Origin: Flavobacterium sp.
GTDB lineage: Bacteria > Bacteroidota > Bacteroidia > Flavobacteriales > Flavobacteriaceae
DNA: 64,000 nt
Assembly: GCA_023251135.1 (NCBI GenBank)
Contig: JAHEZJ010000012.1
Location: 1 to 64,000 of the forward strand
Direction: 5' to 3'
Part shown: piece after piece, positions 46,155 through 54,957 of the stretch
Layout of the letters: the number at the start of each line of letters is the position of its first letter
Position numbering within the stretch: position 1 is the stretch's first letter
The notes under the pieces: model-generated
Databases searched by the model: none
What the model was told of the DNA's origin: nothing
What the model saw: only the letters and a program-made list of their open reading frames with translations
Made by a program: the position numbers and the translations under genes

Positions 46155-46337
46155 GGAGGCTACTGGTTTTAAAAAAAAGAAGATATATGTATGGGTATTT
46201 TTGATAGACTAAACAGCCGTTTTTAAGGCTGAATGCGGTATTTGTTGGTGTTGATCTGTTATAGATGATTTTTGGCTGTTTGTAGTGCAAAAATGCAGGA
46301 CTGTATATGTTATGATGCAGCGCGAAAGAGTGCCATT

Positions 46338-46345
46338 TATATTTG
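46338..46345 (+). promoter_or_regulatory. Predicted -7 box (TATATTTG) for the DUF4270 gene
   Basis: Exact TAnnTTTG 16 nt before the ATG at 46362. Together with the minus-strand box at 46147 it defines a divergent promoter region of about 200 bp. Confidence 0.6.
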
Positions 46346-46361
46346 TTCAAAAAATTAGATT

Positions 46362-47690
46362 ATGCACAAGTATATAGGGATATTATTTTTAGCGATCAGC
46401 CTGTTTTCATGCGGAACCGATTCGGATGCCGGCGAATTTGTGGTGGGGTCCGATTATCTGGCCTTAGGCAATAAGGTTATTTTGATTGACACAATGAGTG
46501 TAGAAGTGTCAACCATAAACTTTGACTCTTTGGTAACGTCTAATCAAAAGCGGATTTTAATTGGGAATTATGAAGATCCCATTTACGGAAAGGTAAAATC
46601 GAACAGTTATTTTCAACTGGCTTCAGATTCTTATGCTTTAAAAAATGACGGATCGGATACGGAAACTACCAATTATGTTTTTGATTCTATTTCGATGATT
46701 CTCAAATACGACAAGTATTATTACGGAGATACCACCAGAGTACAGACTTTTGACATTCGTCGACTGACTCAGAAAGTGAAGCCCAATACAAACGATTATA
46801 ATTTTTACAACAATTCGGTTTTAAGTTATGGTGATGAGAGTCTGGGGACTATTTCATACAAGCCCAGACCAGGTGAGAAAGACTCGATTAATGTAAAAAT
46901 GAGCAGCGCTTTTGGAGCCGCTCTTTTTCAGAAACTCAAGAAAAGAGAAATTACAGATTTTGATAGTTTTAGTGAATATCTAAAAGGGCTCGTTCTCGTT
47001 CCATCTACTACAAATTCGGGAAGCGTTATTGGTTTTCATGTCGCGACAAGTACAGTGCGGTTGTATTATTCGAAATATCAGGCAAACACCGAAGAAGTGC
47101 CATACACGATTGATTTTAAAATTTCGGATGCGCAAAAACAGTTTAATGCGATCTCTTTGGATAAAACGGGAACTATAATCCAAAATTTGCCGGCTTCGAA
47201 TAGTAAACTGCCGAGTTCGCTGACTAATCGACAGGGGTTTATTCAGGCGGGTACCGGAGTGGCCTGTAGGATTGATTTCCCCAACATTAAGCAATTGAAG
47301 AATATCTCGGCTAATGGAGCAATTGTCGATGCGCAATTGTTTCTAAAACCGGTTAACAATACCTATTCAGAAAAATACCCGCTGGCCGATTCTCTGAAAA
47401 TTTATGTAAGCGATAATTTAAACCGAATTAGTGCTTCATTGGTCAATTCAGCCAGAAAGGAAGTATTTGGTATTTTGAACAAAAAGAGCGATGAATTTAA
47501 TGAAAATGTTGGTTATTCGATCCCTATTGGTTATTTCCTGCAGAAAGAAATGCTGAAACCATCCAATACAAGATCTTCTCTTATTCTCACCTTGCCTGGG
47601 ATTTCTAAGACAGTGGATCGGATTGTTTTAGGCGATCAGAAACATTTGAACAATAAACTCCTGCTTAAAATTTATTACATCTCTTATTAA
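46362..47690 (+). CDS. DUF4270 family lipoprotein
   Basis: 442 residues with a lipoprotein signal (HKYIGILFLAISLFSCGTD, Cys at about 18). The remainder is beta-rich and matches DUF4270 as I remember it (VSTINFDSLVTSNQKRILIGNYEDPIYGK, SYFQLASDSYAL, FIQAGTGVACRIDFPNIKQL, ADAQLFLKPVN-like block). Function unknown; DUF4270 is common in Bacteroidota. The next gene starts one base after its stop, so they are a coupled pair. It is divergent from the LytTR operon. Confidence 0.88.
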   Translation: MHKYIGILFLAISLFSCGTDSDAGEFVVGSDYLALGNKVILIDTMSVEVSTINFDSLVTSNQKRILIGNYEDPIYGKVKSNSYFQLASDSYALKNDGSDTETTNYVFDSISMILKYDKYYYGDTTRVQTFDIRRLTQKVKPNTNDYNFYNNSVLSYGDESLGTISYKPRPGEKDSINVKMSSAFGAALFQKLKKREITDFDSFSEYLKGLVLVPSTTNSGSVIGFHVATSTVRLYYSKYQANTEEVPYTIDFKISDAQKQFNAISLDKTGTIIQNLPASNSKLPSSLTNRQGFIQAGTGVACRIDFPNIKQLKNISANGAIVDAQLFLKPVNNTYSEKYPLADSLKIYVSDNLNRISASLVNSARKEVFGILNKKSDEFNENVGYSIPIGYFLQKEMLKPSNTRSSLILTLPGISKTVDRIVLGDQKHLNNKLLLKIYYISY

Positions 47691-48926
47691 ATGAAAAGTA
47701 AAATTCTTTATTTAAGTGGGCTCATTTTGATATCACTTACTTCGTTTTCTCAAAGTATTTCAAGTTCTCCTTATTCGTTGTATGGTTTGGGAAGCGTGTA
47801 TGATTCCGATTTTGGAGACATTCCGTCTATTGGGTCGTCGGGAATTGCTTTGCCGTCTGCTACTTTTATCAATAATCTAAATCCGGCTTCTCTGGGGTAT
47901 CTGCCACAGCATCATTTTATGTTTGATATTGGAGGAAAAGCGATTTCTACCACTTACCAAAGCAGTTCGCGAAGCGAAAGCCGTAACAATTTTCAATTTT
48001 CACATCTCGCTTTTGCATTTCCCGTAACTAAAAACTCAGGATTTAGTATTGCAATACGCCCTTACTCGAGTTCGGCTTTTAAAATTTCGAATTTAAAACT
48101 GCCAATCGAAAACAGTCAGGATTTTTATTATTTAACGGCAGCAGGTTCCGGCGGATTAAACAATCTGGATTTGTCGTATGGTTACCGATTTGGTAAGAAG
48201 TTTTCAGTTGGAGCTTCGGCATCCGTGCTGTTTGGAAATACAACCGACAACAGGAGTTTTTTAATCATGAATTCGGTTACCAGCATTCAAAAAAAAACAA
48301 ATTACAATGGTCTGCGTGCCACATTGGGGGCTCAATATCAAATTGATTCTACTTTTACGGTTGCGACAACTTTTAAAGTACCAAGTCAGATAAAAGCGTC
48401 CAAAGTGCAAACCGTTCAAACCATTGCCAATGATGTGGTAACAACAATAGAATCGGATGTAGCTTCGGATACCGATGATTATTATATGCCTTTAGAGATG
48501 GGTATCGGGATCAGTAAACGCTTCAAAAATAATTTAAACATGACACTGGATTACGAAAAAAGCCTGTGGGGGAATACCAATCAATCTGAATTGTACGGCA
48601 ATTTTGTAAACCAGGATCGGTTTGCTTTGGGATTTACCTATAGTGGGAGAAAAAATGTGCGCAAATATTGGGATAGGGTACAGTATGCTGCGGGAGCGAA
48701 TTTTGACACCGGTTATCTTGAAATCGATGGAAAAAGAATCAACAATGCCGCAATTTCCATAGGGCTTACTTTGCCTATCGAAAATACAAACTCGTCTTTA
48801 AATATTTCTTATTCGTACGGACAAAGAGGAAGAATTTCGGATAATCTAATCAAAGAAAACTACCATAAAATATCCCTTAATTTATCGTTGGACGGAATTT
48901 GGTTCGTCAAGCGAAAGTTTGAATAA
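47691..48926 (+). CDS. Outer-membrane beta-barrel protein (FadL/PorV-like N terminus)
   Basis: 411 residues with a signal peptide (about 1-21, ends TSFSQS). The N terminus (SSPYSLYGLGSVYDSDFGDI, GIALPSATFINNLNPASLGYL) has the glycine-rich N-P-A pattern seen in FadL/PorV-like barrels. Barrel strands continue to the end (YSYGQRGRISDN, LSLDGIWFVKRKFE). It follows the DUF4270 gene with no gap. I infer a lipoprotein-barrel pair. No specific family is certain. Confidence 0.78.
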   Translation: MKSKILYLSGLILISLTSFSQSISSSPYSLYGLGSVYDSDFGDIPSIGSSGIALPSATFINNLNPASLGYLPQHHFMFDIGGKAISTTYQSSSRSESRNNFQFSHLAFAFPVTKNSGFSIAIRPYSSSAFKISNLKLPIENSQDFYYLTAAGSGGLNNLDLSYGYRFGKKFSVGASASVLFGNTTDNRSFLIMNSVTSIQKKTNYNGLRATLGAQYQIDSTFTVATTFKVPSQIKASKVQTVQTIANDVVTTIESDVASDTDDYYMPLEMGIGISKRFKNNLNMTLDYEKSLWGNTNQSELYGNFVNQDRFALGFTYSGRKNVRKYWDRVQYAAGANFDTGYLEIDGKRINNAAISIGLTLPIENTNSSLNISYSYGQRGRISDNLIKENYHKISLNLSLDGIWFVKRKFE

Positions 48927-48930
48927 GGCT

Positions 48931-49707
48931 TTAAAAATCCTTTTCAATTACGGGATATTTGTATTCCAAAATCGATTTTAAAACTTCGGGATTGGAGTTG
49001 ACATAAAATACAGGCTCGCTTTCTGGGTTGGTGGTAAAACCAACGGTCTCGCGCAGGATGTTTTGCGTTTGTCTTGCAACAGCCTCTCCCGAATCAATGA
49101 TGCGAATGTGTTCCGGAAGAATCTTTTTGATTTGTGGAATCAAATAGGGGTAATGACTGCATCCCAGTACAAGATAATCGATATTGGCATCGATCATAGG
49201 CTGTAAGTAGGATTCCAGTAATTGAGTCATTTCCGGCGAATAGAGCTTCCCGTCTTCAATGAGCTGAACGAGTCCGTAACCCACCTGTTCAATGATAGTC
49301 GTATGCTGAAACATTTCGGCCGTTTTATTAAACAATTCACTGTTTAGGGTTCCTTTGGTCGCCAGTATTCCAATAACCTGTGTTTTTGAATTGGTAGCAG
49401 CCGGTTTAATGGCCGGTTCAATTCCGATAAAGGGAATGTCGTAATCAGCGCGAAGTTCACGAATGGCATTGGTTGTTGCCGTATTGCAGGCTACGACGAT
49501 TAGTTTGCAGTTTTGTTCCAGTAAAAAATCGACATTCTTTTTACTTAAAGCAACAATCTCTTCTTTTGTTCTTTGACCGTAAGGAGCATTTTTACTGTCG
49601 GCTAAATAAATGGTCTTCTCGTTTGGAAGCAGCTCATGAATGGCGTTCCAGATGGAAGTTCCTCCAATACCGGAATCAAAAACGCCTATAGGATTGTTGT
49701 TTGTCAT
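48931..49707 (-). CDS. murI: Glutamate racemase
   Basis: 258 residues. Motifs: PIGVFDSGIGG, the two catalytic cysteines in VVACNTATT (C74) and LGCSHYP (C183), and EPAIKPA. It makes D-glutamate for peptidoglycan. It converges with the barrel gene with 4 nt between stops and lies just downstream of the ompH/bamA block, separated from it by a terminator. A consensus -7 box is only 4 nt before the ATG (see the promoter entry). Confidence 0.96.
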   Translation of the reverse strand: MTNNNPIGVFDSGIGGTSIWNAIHELLPNEKTIYLADSKNAPYGQRTKEEIVALSKKNVDFLLEQNCKLIVVACNTATTNAIRELRADYDIPFIGIEPAIKPAATNSKTQVIGILATKGTLNSELFNKTAEMFQHTTIIEQVGYGLVQLIEDGKLYSPEMTQLLESYLQPMIDANIDYLVLGCSHYPYLIPQIKKILPEHIRIIDSGEAVARQTQNILRETVGFTTNPESEPVFYVNSNPEVLKSILEYKYPVIEKDF

Positions 49708-49711
49708 AGTA

Positions 49712-49719
49712 CAAATTTA
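49712..49719 (-). promoter_or_regulatory. Predicted -7 box (TAAATTTG on the minus strand) immediately before murI
   Basis: CAAATTTA on the plus strand ends 4 nt from the murI ATG. If used, transcription would start at or next to the ATG, giving a leaderless mRNA. Confidence 0.45.
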
Positions 49720-49770
49720 ATGTTTTTTGAAATATATGCATATCTCAATTTAAAGGAAATCTTTGAATGT

Positions 49771-49810
49771 TTTTTTTGCTCGCGAAGACGCTAAGTCGCC
49801 AAGTTTTTTT
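49771..49810. repeat. Dispersed GCG-rich intergenic motif, copy 2 (inverted)
   Basis: Reverse complement reads AAAAAACTTGGCGACTTAGC, then GTCTTCGCGAGCAAAAAAA, close to the copy at 7921-7959. It lies in the 247-nt gap between murI and the ompH gene. Confidence 0.8.
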
Positions 49811-49900
49811 GGTTACTGATATCTAACTCCTAGCGGAGTTTATCTCGGAGAGTAGAATATGAAAAGATGACAGGTTTTTTACAGTTGAATAGATCGTAAT

Positions 49901-49936
49901 AAAAAACGGTCCGTACATAAGTACAGACCGTTTTTT
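49901..49936 (-). terminator. Terminator of the envelope operon after the shorter ompH gene
   Basis: CGGTC-C-GTAC and GTAC-A-GACCG form a stem with one C-A mismatch, flanked by A6 and T6, so it can act in both directions. It follows the short ompH stop by about 20 nt on the minus strand. Confidence 0.9.
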
Positions 49937-49954
49937 ATATAAAGAATTCGTTTA

Positions 49955-50458
49955 TTAGAATCCTAAATCTTTTTTTACATCAGCAGTGATGTTTGGACCA
50001 TCAGCTAATAATAAAGTAGAACCGTCTAATACATATTGGAAACCTTTAGCTTTTCCAACTTTTTGGATAGAAGCTCTTACTTTTTCCATTAATGGTTTTA
50101 CGATGTCAGTTTCTTTTTGTTGTAATTCTTTTTGAGCGTTGTCTCTGTAGTCAACAATTCTTTTTTGCATGTCCTGAACTTCTTTCGAACGTTCTCCGTT
50201 TACAGCATCAGTTACAGTTGCAGCTTCAGCTTCGTATTTTTTGATTTTTACTTGATATTCGTCAACCATTTTTTTGTATTCAGCATCATATGTACCACTT
50301 AATTTTTGTAGTTGATTTTGAGCATCTAGCATTGCAGGCATTTTCGACATAATCTCGCTAACATCAACGTGAGCTACCTTAGCTTGCGCGTTCATCGTGT
50401 TACTTGCTCCTAAAACTAGTATTGCAGCAATTAGTAAAGTTTTGATTTGTTTCATCAT
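49955..50458 (-). CDS. OmpH/Skp family periplasmic chaperone (short)
   Basis: 167 residues: signal peptide (about 1-24, ends NTMNAQ), then Skp core with AKVAHVDVSEIMSKMPAM, a helical hairpin (about 45-125) and KGFQYVLDGSTLLLADGPNIT. Skp trimers hold unfolded outer-membrane proteins on the way to BAM. Two adjacent ATGs make the exact start uncertain by one codon. It is 15 nt downstream of a longer paralogue, and bamA precedes both, so chaperones and insertase are made together. Confidence 0.92.
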   Translation of the reverse strand: MMKQIKTLLIAAILVLGASNTMNAQAKVAHVDVSEIMSKMPAMLDAQNQLQKLSGTYDAEYKKMVDEYQVKIKKYEAEAATVTDAVNGERSKEVQDMQKRIVDYRDNAQKELQQKETDIVKPLMEKVRASIQKVGKAKGFQYVLDGSTLLLADGPNITADVKKDLGF

Positions 50459-50473
50459 TTTTAAAAATATTAA

Positions 50474-51490
50474 TTAATTATTGGTCGTATTTGATTTTTG
50501 CATTTCGGCTTCTTTTGCTTTTTTAGCCGCTTCTCTTTCTTCTAAAATTTTCTTTCTTCTGTCTTCTAATTCTTTTTTGCGCTGTTCGTAAAGTTTTTGT
50601 CTTTCTTCAGCTTTATTTACTGCCGGTTGTGCCGGCGTTGTTCCTTCCGTTGGTGTAGCAGTGGTAGTGGCAGGTTTAGCTGTTGTACCGTCTGTTTTTA
50701 CTGGCTCTGTTTTCGCAGGTTCAGAAACCGTGCCATTTTTTTTGGCGTCTCTTTCAGCTGCTAGTGCTTTTCTTCTGTCGTCGTATTCTTTTTTCTTAGC
50801 TTCCTGCTCCAGTCTTCTGTCTTCAAGCAATTTTAATCGGGCAGCTTTTTTGTCGTCCAATGTTTTTTGACGGTCAGCCATTTCCGGATTCTCATCAATT
50901 GCATTTTCCAGTTTTTCTTTAGCTTCCTGGTTTTTCAATTGTTTTTTCGACAGCTGCTCGCGTTTTTCAGTTCGGTTCAGAATACGAATAACCTGATCGC
51001 TGATGTCGTACTTTTTATTGCTAAAAAGCATGGTTAAATCAGAGGATTTGTCAAAGATAAAATCGTAATTTTTTGCTTCGGCAATATCTTGTACCGCTGT
51101 AAAAACCTGATCTTGTATAGGCTTTGCCAATCCTGCTTTCTGATGCATTAAATTACCGTCAGAACCAAATTGCTTCTGCTGATAATCCATCATTTCAGTT
51201 TCGAGAAATTTAATCTCGGTTTCTTTTTCCTCAATAAGCTCTTTCGTCAGTAAAGCTCTTTCGGCTTTAAGGCTTTCTTTAAGATTATTGATGTCTATTT
51301 TTTTGGTTTCTATTTCTTGTTTCCACTTTTGAGCCTTAAGCTCTAATTGTGCTTTTGCTTCTTTGTAATCAGAAACATTTTCCAAAATATACTCCATATC
51401 GATGTAGCCAATCCTTGTCGTTCTTGTTTGAGCCTGACTTGTATTTGCTACAATCAGGGCTAAAAATATAAATAAAAATTGTTTTCTCAT
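50474..51490 (-). CDS. OmpH/Skp family chaperone with long charged C-terminal extension
   Basis: 338 residues, about twice the usual Skp length. Residues about 1-175 are the Skp-like part (signal ends TSQAQ; RIGYIDMEYILENVSDYKEA; NYDFIFDKSSDLTML). Residues about 180-260 form a Lys/Glu/Arg-rich coiled coil, about 262-300 a Thr/Pro/Ala-rich linker (TTAKPATTTATPTEG), and 300-338 a second charged helix (EERQKLYEQRKKELEDRRKK). The extension's function is unknown. It starts 42 nt after bamA. Confidence 0.9.
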   Translation of the reverse strand: MRKQFLFIFLALIVANTSQAQTRTTRIGYIDMEYILENVSDYKEAKAQLELKAQKWKQEIETKKIDINNLKESLKAERALLTKELIEEKETEIKFLETEMMDYQQKQFGSDGNLMHQKAGLAKPIQDQVFTAVQDIAEAKNYDFIFDKSSDLTMLFSNKKYDISDQVIRILNRTEKREQLSKKQLKNQEAKEKLENAIDENPEMADRQKTLDDKKAARLKLLEDRRLEQEAKKKEYDDRRKALAAERDAKKNGTVSEPAKTEPVKTDGTTAKPATTTATPTEGTTPAQPAVNKAEERQKLYEQRKKELEDRRKKILEEREAAKKAKEAEMQKSNTTNN

Positions 51491-51532
51491 AACATTACTT
51501 TATTTGAAAATTTTTAACCAACTATTGTTTTT

Positions 51533-54229
51533 TTAAAATTGTTGTCCGATAATAAAATGAATTTCTTTACCATGCGCCTTAGTTTCTCCCGGTTGAGGAT
51601 CGAAACCGTAACCCCAGTCAATTCCTAATAATCCGAAGGCCGGCATGAATACACGTAAACCAACACCTGCTGAACGGTTCAGATCAAATGGATTGTAAGC
51701 TTTAAAAGTTGGGTATGATGAACCCGCTTCTAAAAACGCCAATGCATAAATCGATGCAGAAGCTTTTAACGTAATCGGATAACGCAATTCCATAGAGAAC
51801 TTGTTGTAGATTGTTGCTCCAATCTGATCTCCATTTGCATTTACCGGAGTCAAAGAGTTATTTTCATAACCTCTTAACTGTACTGTTTCTCTACCATCCA
51901 TCGAGTAGTTCGCCATTCCGTCTCCTCCTAAATAGAAGCGCTCAAACGGTACAACACCTCTTTGCTGATTATAGGCTCCAAGGAATCCAAACTCTGTTAA
52001 AGTTCGCATTACTAATTTACCATAAAGTTTGGTATACCACTCACCTTTGAATTTAATTTTGTAATATTCCAGCCAGTTGTATCTTTTTTGATCCACTTTA
52101 CCCTGGTCTGTATCTGCACTTGCGTAATCAGAACCTACACTCACTACACCCGGTTGTCCGTTTATGGTTTCTGTTTTAGTGTAATCTCCAGTATTCATTG
52201 GTCTTCCATCTGCACCAGATGTTGGACTTCCTGTATATTGTGTTTTGTATTCTTTTTGATTTTTTAAATCACCATAATCAATTCCGTTAAACAAGGAATA
52301 AGGAGGTGTTACTTTTGCCGAAATACTAAAGTCTGAACCGTAGGTCGGGAATATTGGGTTAAGCCCTTTATTACTTCTCGAAAGTCCAATAGTATAGGCT
52401 AAGTTTCTTGACGCTCCGTTACCAAAGGTAAACAATCCTGTATTATAATTGTTCAAATCATAGTGCTGGTAACTAACAGATTGTGACAATACGAAGTAAT
52501 CGTCCGGCACAGTAAGTCTTTTAGCTAAACCAACTTGTAACGTTAAGATATTAAAACTTTTGCTTTTATCTACATTTCTGGTAGCGAAGTTGTTTAAGAA
52601 TTGTTTACTGTATGAGATAGATGAACTAAATTGTACCGGTTTTTTTCCTCCAAACCATGGCTCTGAAAACGATACACTATAGGTTTGAAAGTAAGTACTT
52701 CCTTGTAAACGAAGGGCTACTTTTTGACCGTCTCCCATTGGTAATGGTTTGTACGATTCTTTGTTGAAAAGGTTTCTTGCTGAGAAGTTGTTGAACGATA
52801 GTCCCAGTGTTCCAATGAAACCTCCACCACCGTAACCTCCTTGAAGTTCGACCTGGCTGGATCCTTTTTCTACAACATGGTACTCAATATCAACAGTTCC
52901 GGCTGCGGCATCTACGTTCTTGAATTTTGGATCAATTGCTTCAGGATCAAAGAATCCTAATTGTCCAATCTCACGAATTGTTCTTACCAATTGCTCTTTA
53001 CTGTATTTTTCTCCCGGTTTTGTTCTTAACTCACGATAGATAACGTGGTCATTTGTTTTATCGTTTCCTACAACCGATATTTTGTTGAAGTAGGCGATAG
53101 GACCTTCGGTAACTCTAATTTCAAAATCGATAGTATCGTTTACTGTTTTTACCTCTACAGCGTTGATGTTAGAGAACAGGTAACCGTTGTTTTGATATAA
53201 GTTTGTGATGTCTTCTGCATCAGGTTTTGTTTTGTCGGCGATACGTTTTTCCAATAAAACACCATTGTAGGTTTCTCCTTTTTTGATTCCTAAATAACGG
53301 TTTAATAACTGATCAGAGTAAACGGTATTTCCTAAGAATTTGATGTTTCCGAAGTAGTATTTATTTCCTTCTTCAACTTTAATTTTGATGCCCAACATGT
53401 TCTTGTTCTTGTTGTAAGTAACAGAATCATAAATAATACGGGCGTCACGATATCCTTTTTCTTTATAAGCAGCAACGACTTTTTCTAAGTCGGTTTTGTA
53501 TTTTTCAGGAATGAATTTGGAAGATTTTAAGATACGAAGTACATTTTTTTGCTTGGTATCTTTCATAGCAGAGCGCAATTGATTTCCGGTAAGTTGTTTG
53601 TTACCTATGAAATCGATATTGCTAATTTTGACTTTATCGCCTTTGTCTATCCGTACCAGCATGTTTACACGATGACCGTTTAGGGTATCAGGAGTGTTGG
53701 TAATGGTCACTTTGGTGTTGTAGAAACCTTCTTTTTTATATTTATTTTCAATATAATTTTTGGTTGTCGTGATTAAGTTTTCGTTGACAATTTTGTTTTT
53801 GGTTAAATTGTTGTCCTTAATTAATCCTTCGATTTTATTTTTCTTAACCCCTACAAATTTAACTTCATTTAATTTAGGAAGCTCGACAATGTTCAGATCC
53901 AGATAGATACTGTCGTTGTCGATTTTGTTAACGTAAAAAGAGATTTCGTCAAAAAGTCCTAGTTTACCTAATTTTTTAATAGCGCCACTAATTTCTTCCC
54001 CCGGAACTGCTATTTCCTGTCCTTTTTGAAGGCCAGAGAAAGTAACAACGGTTTGTTCGTTAAAGCTTATTTTACCAACAACAGAAACTTTAGCAAGAAT
54101 ATATTTTTTCCCTTGATCAAAAGGAACTCTTTCTTGTGCTTTAATTTGTGAAAAACTACCCAAAATAAGTAGGGTAAAGACTATTTGTATTCTTTTTTGC
54201 AACACTAAAATATTATTTAATTTGTTCAC
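51533..54229 (-). CDS. bamA: Outer-membrane protein assembly factor BamA
   Basis: 898 residues from GTG at 54229, overlapping uppS by 17 nt. A TTG at 54202 (MQKRIQIVFTLLILG) is an alternative start. The signal peptide ends SQIKAQ. POTRA domains (about 45-440; SVVGKISFNEQTVVTF, IDFIGNKQLTGNQLRSAM, IKFLGNTVYSDQLLNRYLG, ISVVGNDKTNDHVIYRELR) precede the barrel (about 450-898), with YLGGDGMANY near the lid motif region and RSAGVGLRVFMPAFGLLGIDWGYGF. It inserts beta-barrels, including SprA and SprF-type proteins, into the outer membrane. The ORF continues upstream to 54337, but that part lies inside uppS. Confidence 0.95.
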   Translation of the reverse strand: MNKLNNILVLQKRIQIVFTLLILGSFSQIKAQERVPFDQGKKYILAKVSVVGKISFNEQTVVTFSGLQKGQEIAVPGEEISGAIKKLGKLGLFDEISFYVNKIDNDSIYLDLNIVELPKLNEVKFVGVKKNKIEGLIKDNNLTKNKIVNENLITTTKNYIENKYKKEGFYNTKVTITNTPDTLNGHRVNMLVRIDKGDKVKISNIDFIGNKQLTGNQLRSAMKDTKQKNVLRILKSSKFIPEKYKTDLEKVVAAYKEKGYRDARIIYDSVTYNKNKNMLGIKIKVEEGNKYYFGNIKFLGNTVYSDQLLNRYLGIKKGETYNGVLLEKRIADKTKPDAEDITNLYQNNGYLFSNINAVEVKTVNDTIDFEIRVTEGPIAYFNKISVVGNDKTNDHVIYRELRTKPGEKYSKEQLVRTIREIGQLGFFDPEAIDPKFKNVDAAAGTVDIEYHVVEKGSSQVELQGGYGGGGFIGTLGLSFNNFSARNLFNKESYKPLPMGDGQKVALRLQGSTYFQTYSVSFSEPWFGGKKPVQFSSSISYSKQFLNNFATRNVDKSKSFNILTLQVGLAKRLTVPDDYFVLSQSVSYQHYDLNNYNTGLFTFGNGASRNLAYTIGLSRSNKGLNPIFPTYGSDFSISAKVTPPYSLFNGIDYGDLKNQKEYKTQYTGSPTSGADGRPMNTGDYTKTETINGQPGVVSVGSDYASADTDQGKVDQKRYNWLEYYKIKFKGEWYTKLYGKLVMRTLTEFGFLGAYNQQRGVVPFERFYLGGDGMANYSMDGRETVQLRGYENNSLTPVNANGDQIGATIYNKFSMELRYPITLKASASIYALAFLEAGSSYPTFKAYNPFDLNRSAGVGLRVFMPAFGLLGIDWGYGFDPQPGETKAHGKEIHFIIGQQF

Positions 54230-54953
54230 TGGTTTTTCCAAATCTACGTTCTCTTTTTTGATAACTAATAATAGCCTCATATAAATCTTGGTCTTTAAAG
54301 TCTGGCCATAAGACATTAGTAAAATATAGTTCTGCATAGGCGATTTGCCATAGCAAAAAATTACTTATTCTATGCTCTCCACTTGTTCTTATTAATAAAT
54401 CTACGTCAGGTAAATTTTGCGTGTAAAGATGCTCATTTATAATTGAATCGTCAATAGCGTCTATTGAAATTATATTATTTTTAACTTTATCACTGATGAT
54501 TCTCACGGCATTTACCAATTCTTCTCTTGATCCGTAACTTAATGCAAGAGTTAAGGTTAGACGCGTGTTATTTTTTGTTTTGTCGATTACATCCAAAAGC
54601 TCTTTTTGAGCTGATTTTGGTAGTTTTTCAAGGTTGCCAATTGCATTAAGTTTGATGTTGTTTTCCTGTAAGGTAACAAGTTCTTTTTTTAATGAATTGA
54701 TCAAAATTTTCATCAGTGCTTCGACTTCCAATTTTGGACGATTCCAGTTTTCTGTCGAAAAGGCGTATAGTGTCAGGTATTCAATACCAAGTTTGGCACA
54801 GGTTTTTATGGTGTTTTTTACAGATTTTGTTCCGTTTTCGTGACCAAATGCTCTTAAAAAACCTTGTTGTTTTGCCCAACGACCATTTCCGTCCATAATA
54901 ATGGCCAAATGTTTGGGTAAGTTTGTTTGATCTATAGATTCTAGTAAATTCAT
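54213..54953 (-). CDS. uppS: Isoprenyl transferase (undecaprenyl diphosphate synthase family)
   Basis: 246 residues from the ATG at 54953 (MNLLESIDQTNLPKHLAIIM). The catalytic Asp is in IIMDGNGRWAKQQG (D21). Further motifs are LTLYAFSTENWNRP and LLIRTSGEHRISNFLLWQ. It makes C55 undecaprenyl diphosphate for peptidoglycan and surface polysaccharide synthesis. An upstream in-frame codon at 54989 runs into the DUF6089 gene and was rejected. Overlap with bamA indicates coupled translation. Confidence 0.95.
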   Translation of the reverse strand: MNLLESIDQTNLPKHLAIIMDGNGRWAKQQGFLRAFGHENGTKSVKNTIKTCAKLGIEYLTLYAFSTENWNRPKLEVEALMKILINSLKKELVTLQENNIKLNAIGNLEKLPKSAQKELLDVIDKTKNNTRLTLTLALSYGSREELVNAVRIISDKVKNNIISIDAIDDSIINEHLYTQNLPDVDLLIRTSGEHRISNFLLWQIAYAELYFTNVLWPDFKDQDLYEAIISYQKRERRFGKTSEQIK

Positions 54954-54957
54954 TTTA

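Noticed and set aside
54230..54337. N-terminal extension of BamA
   Set aside because: The extra residues are an out-of-frame reading of the uppS 3' end and precede the signal peptide.
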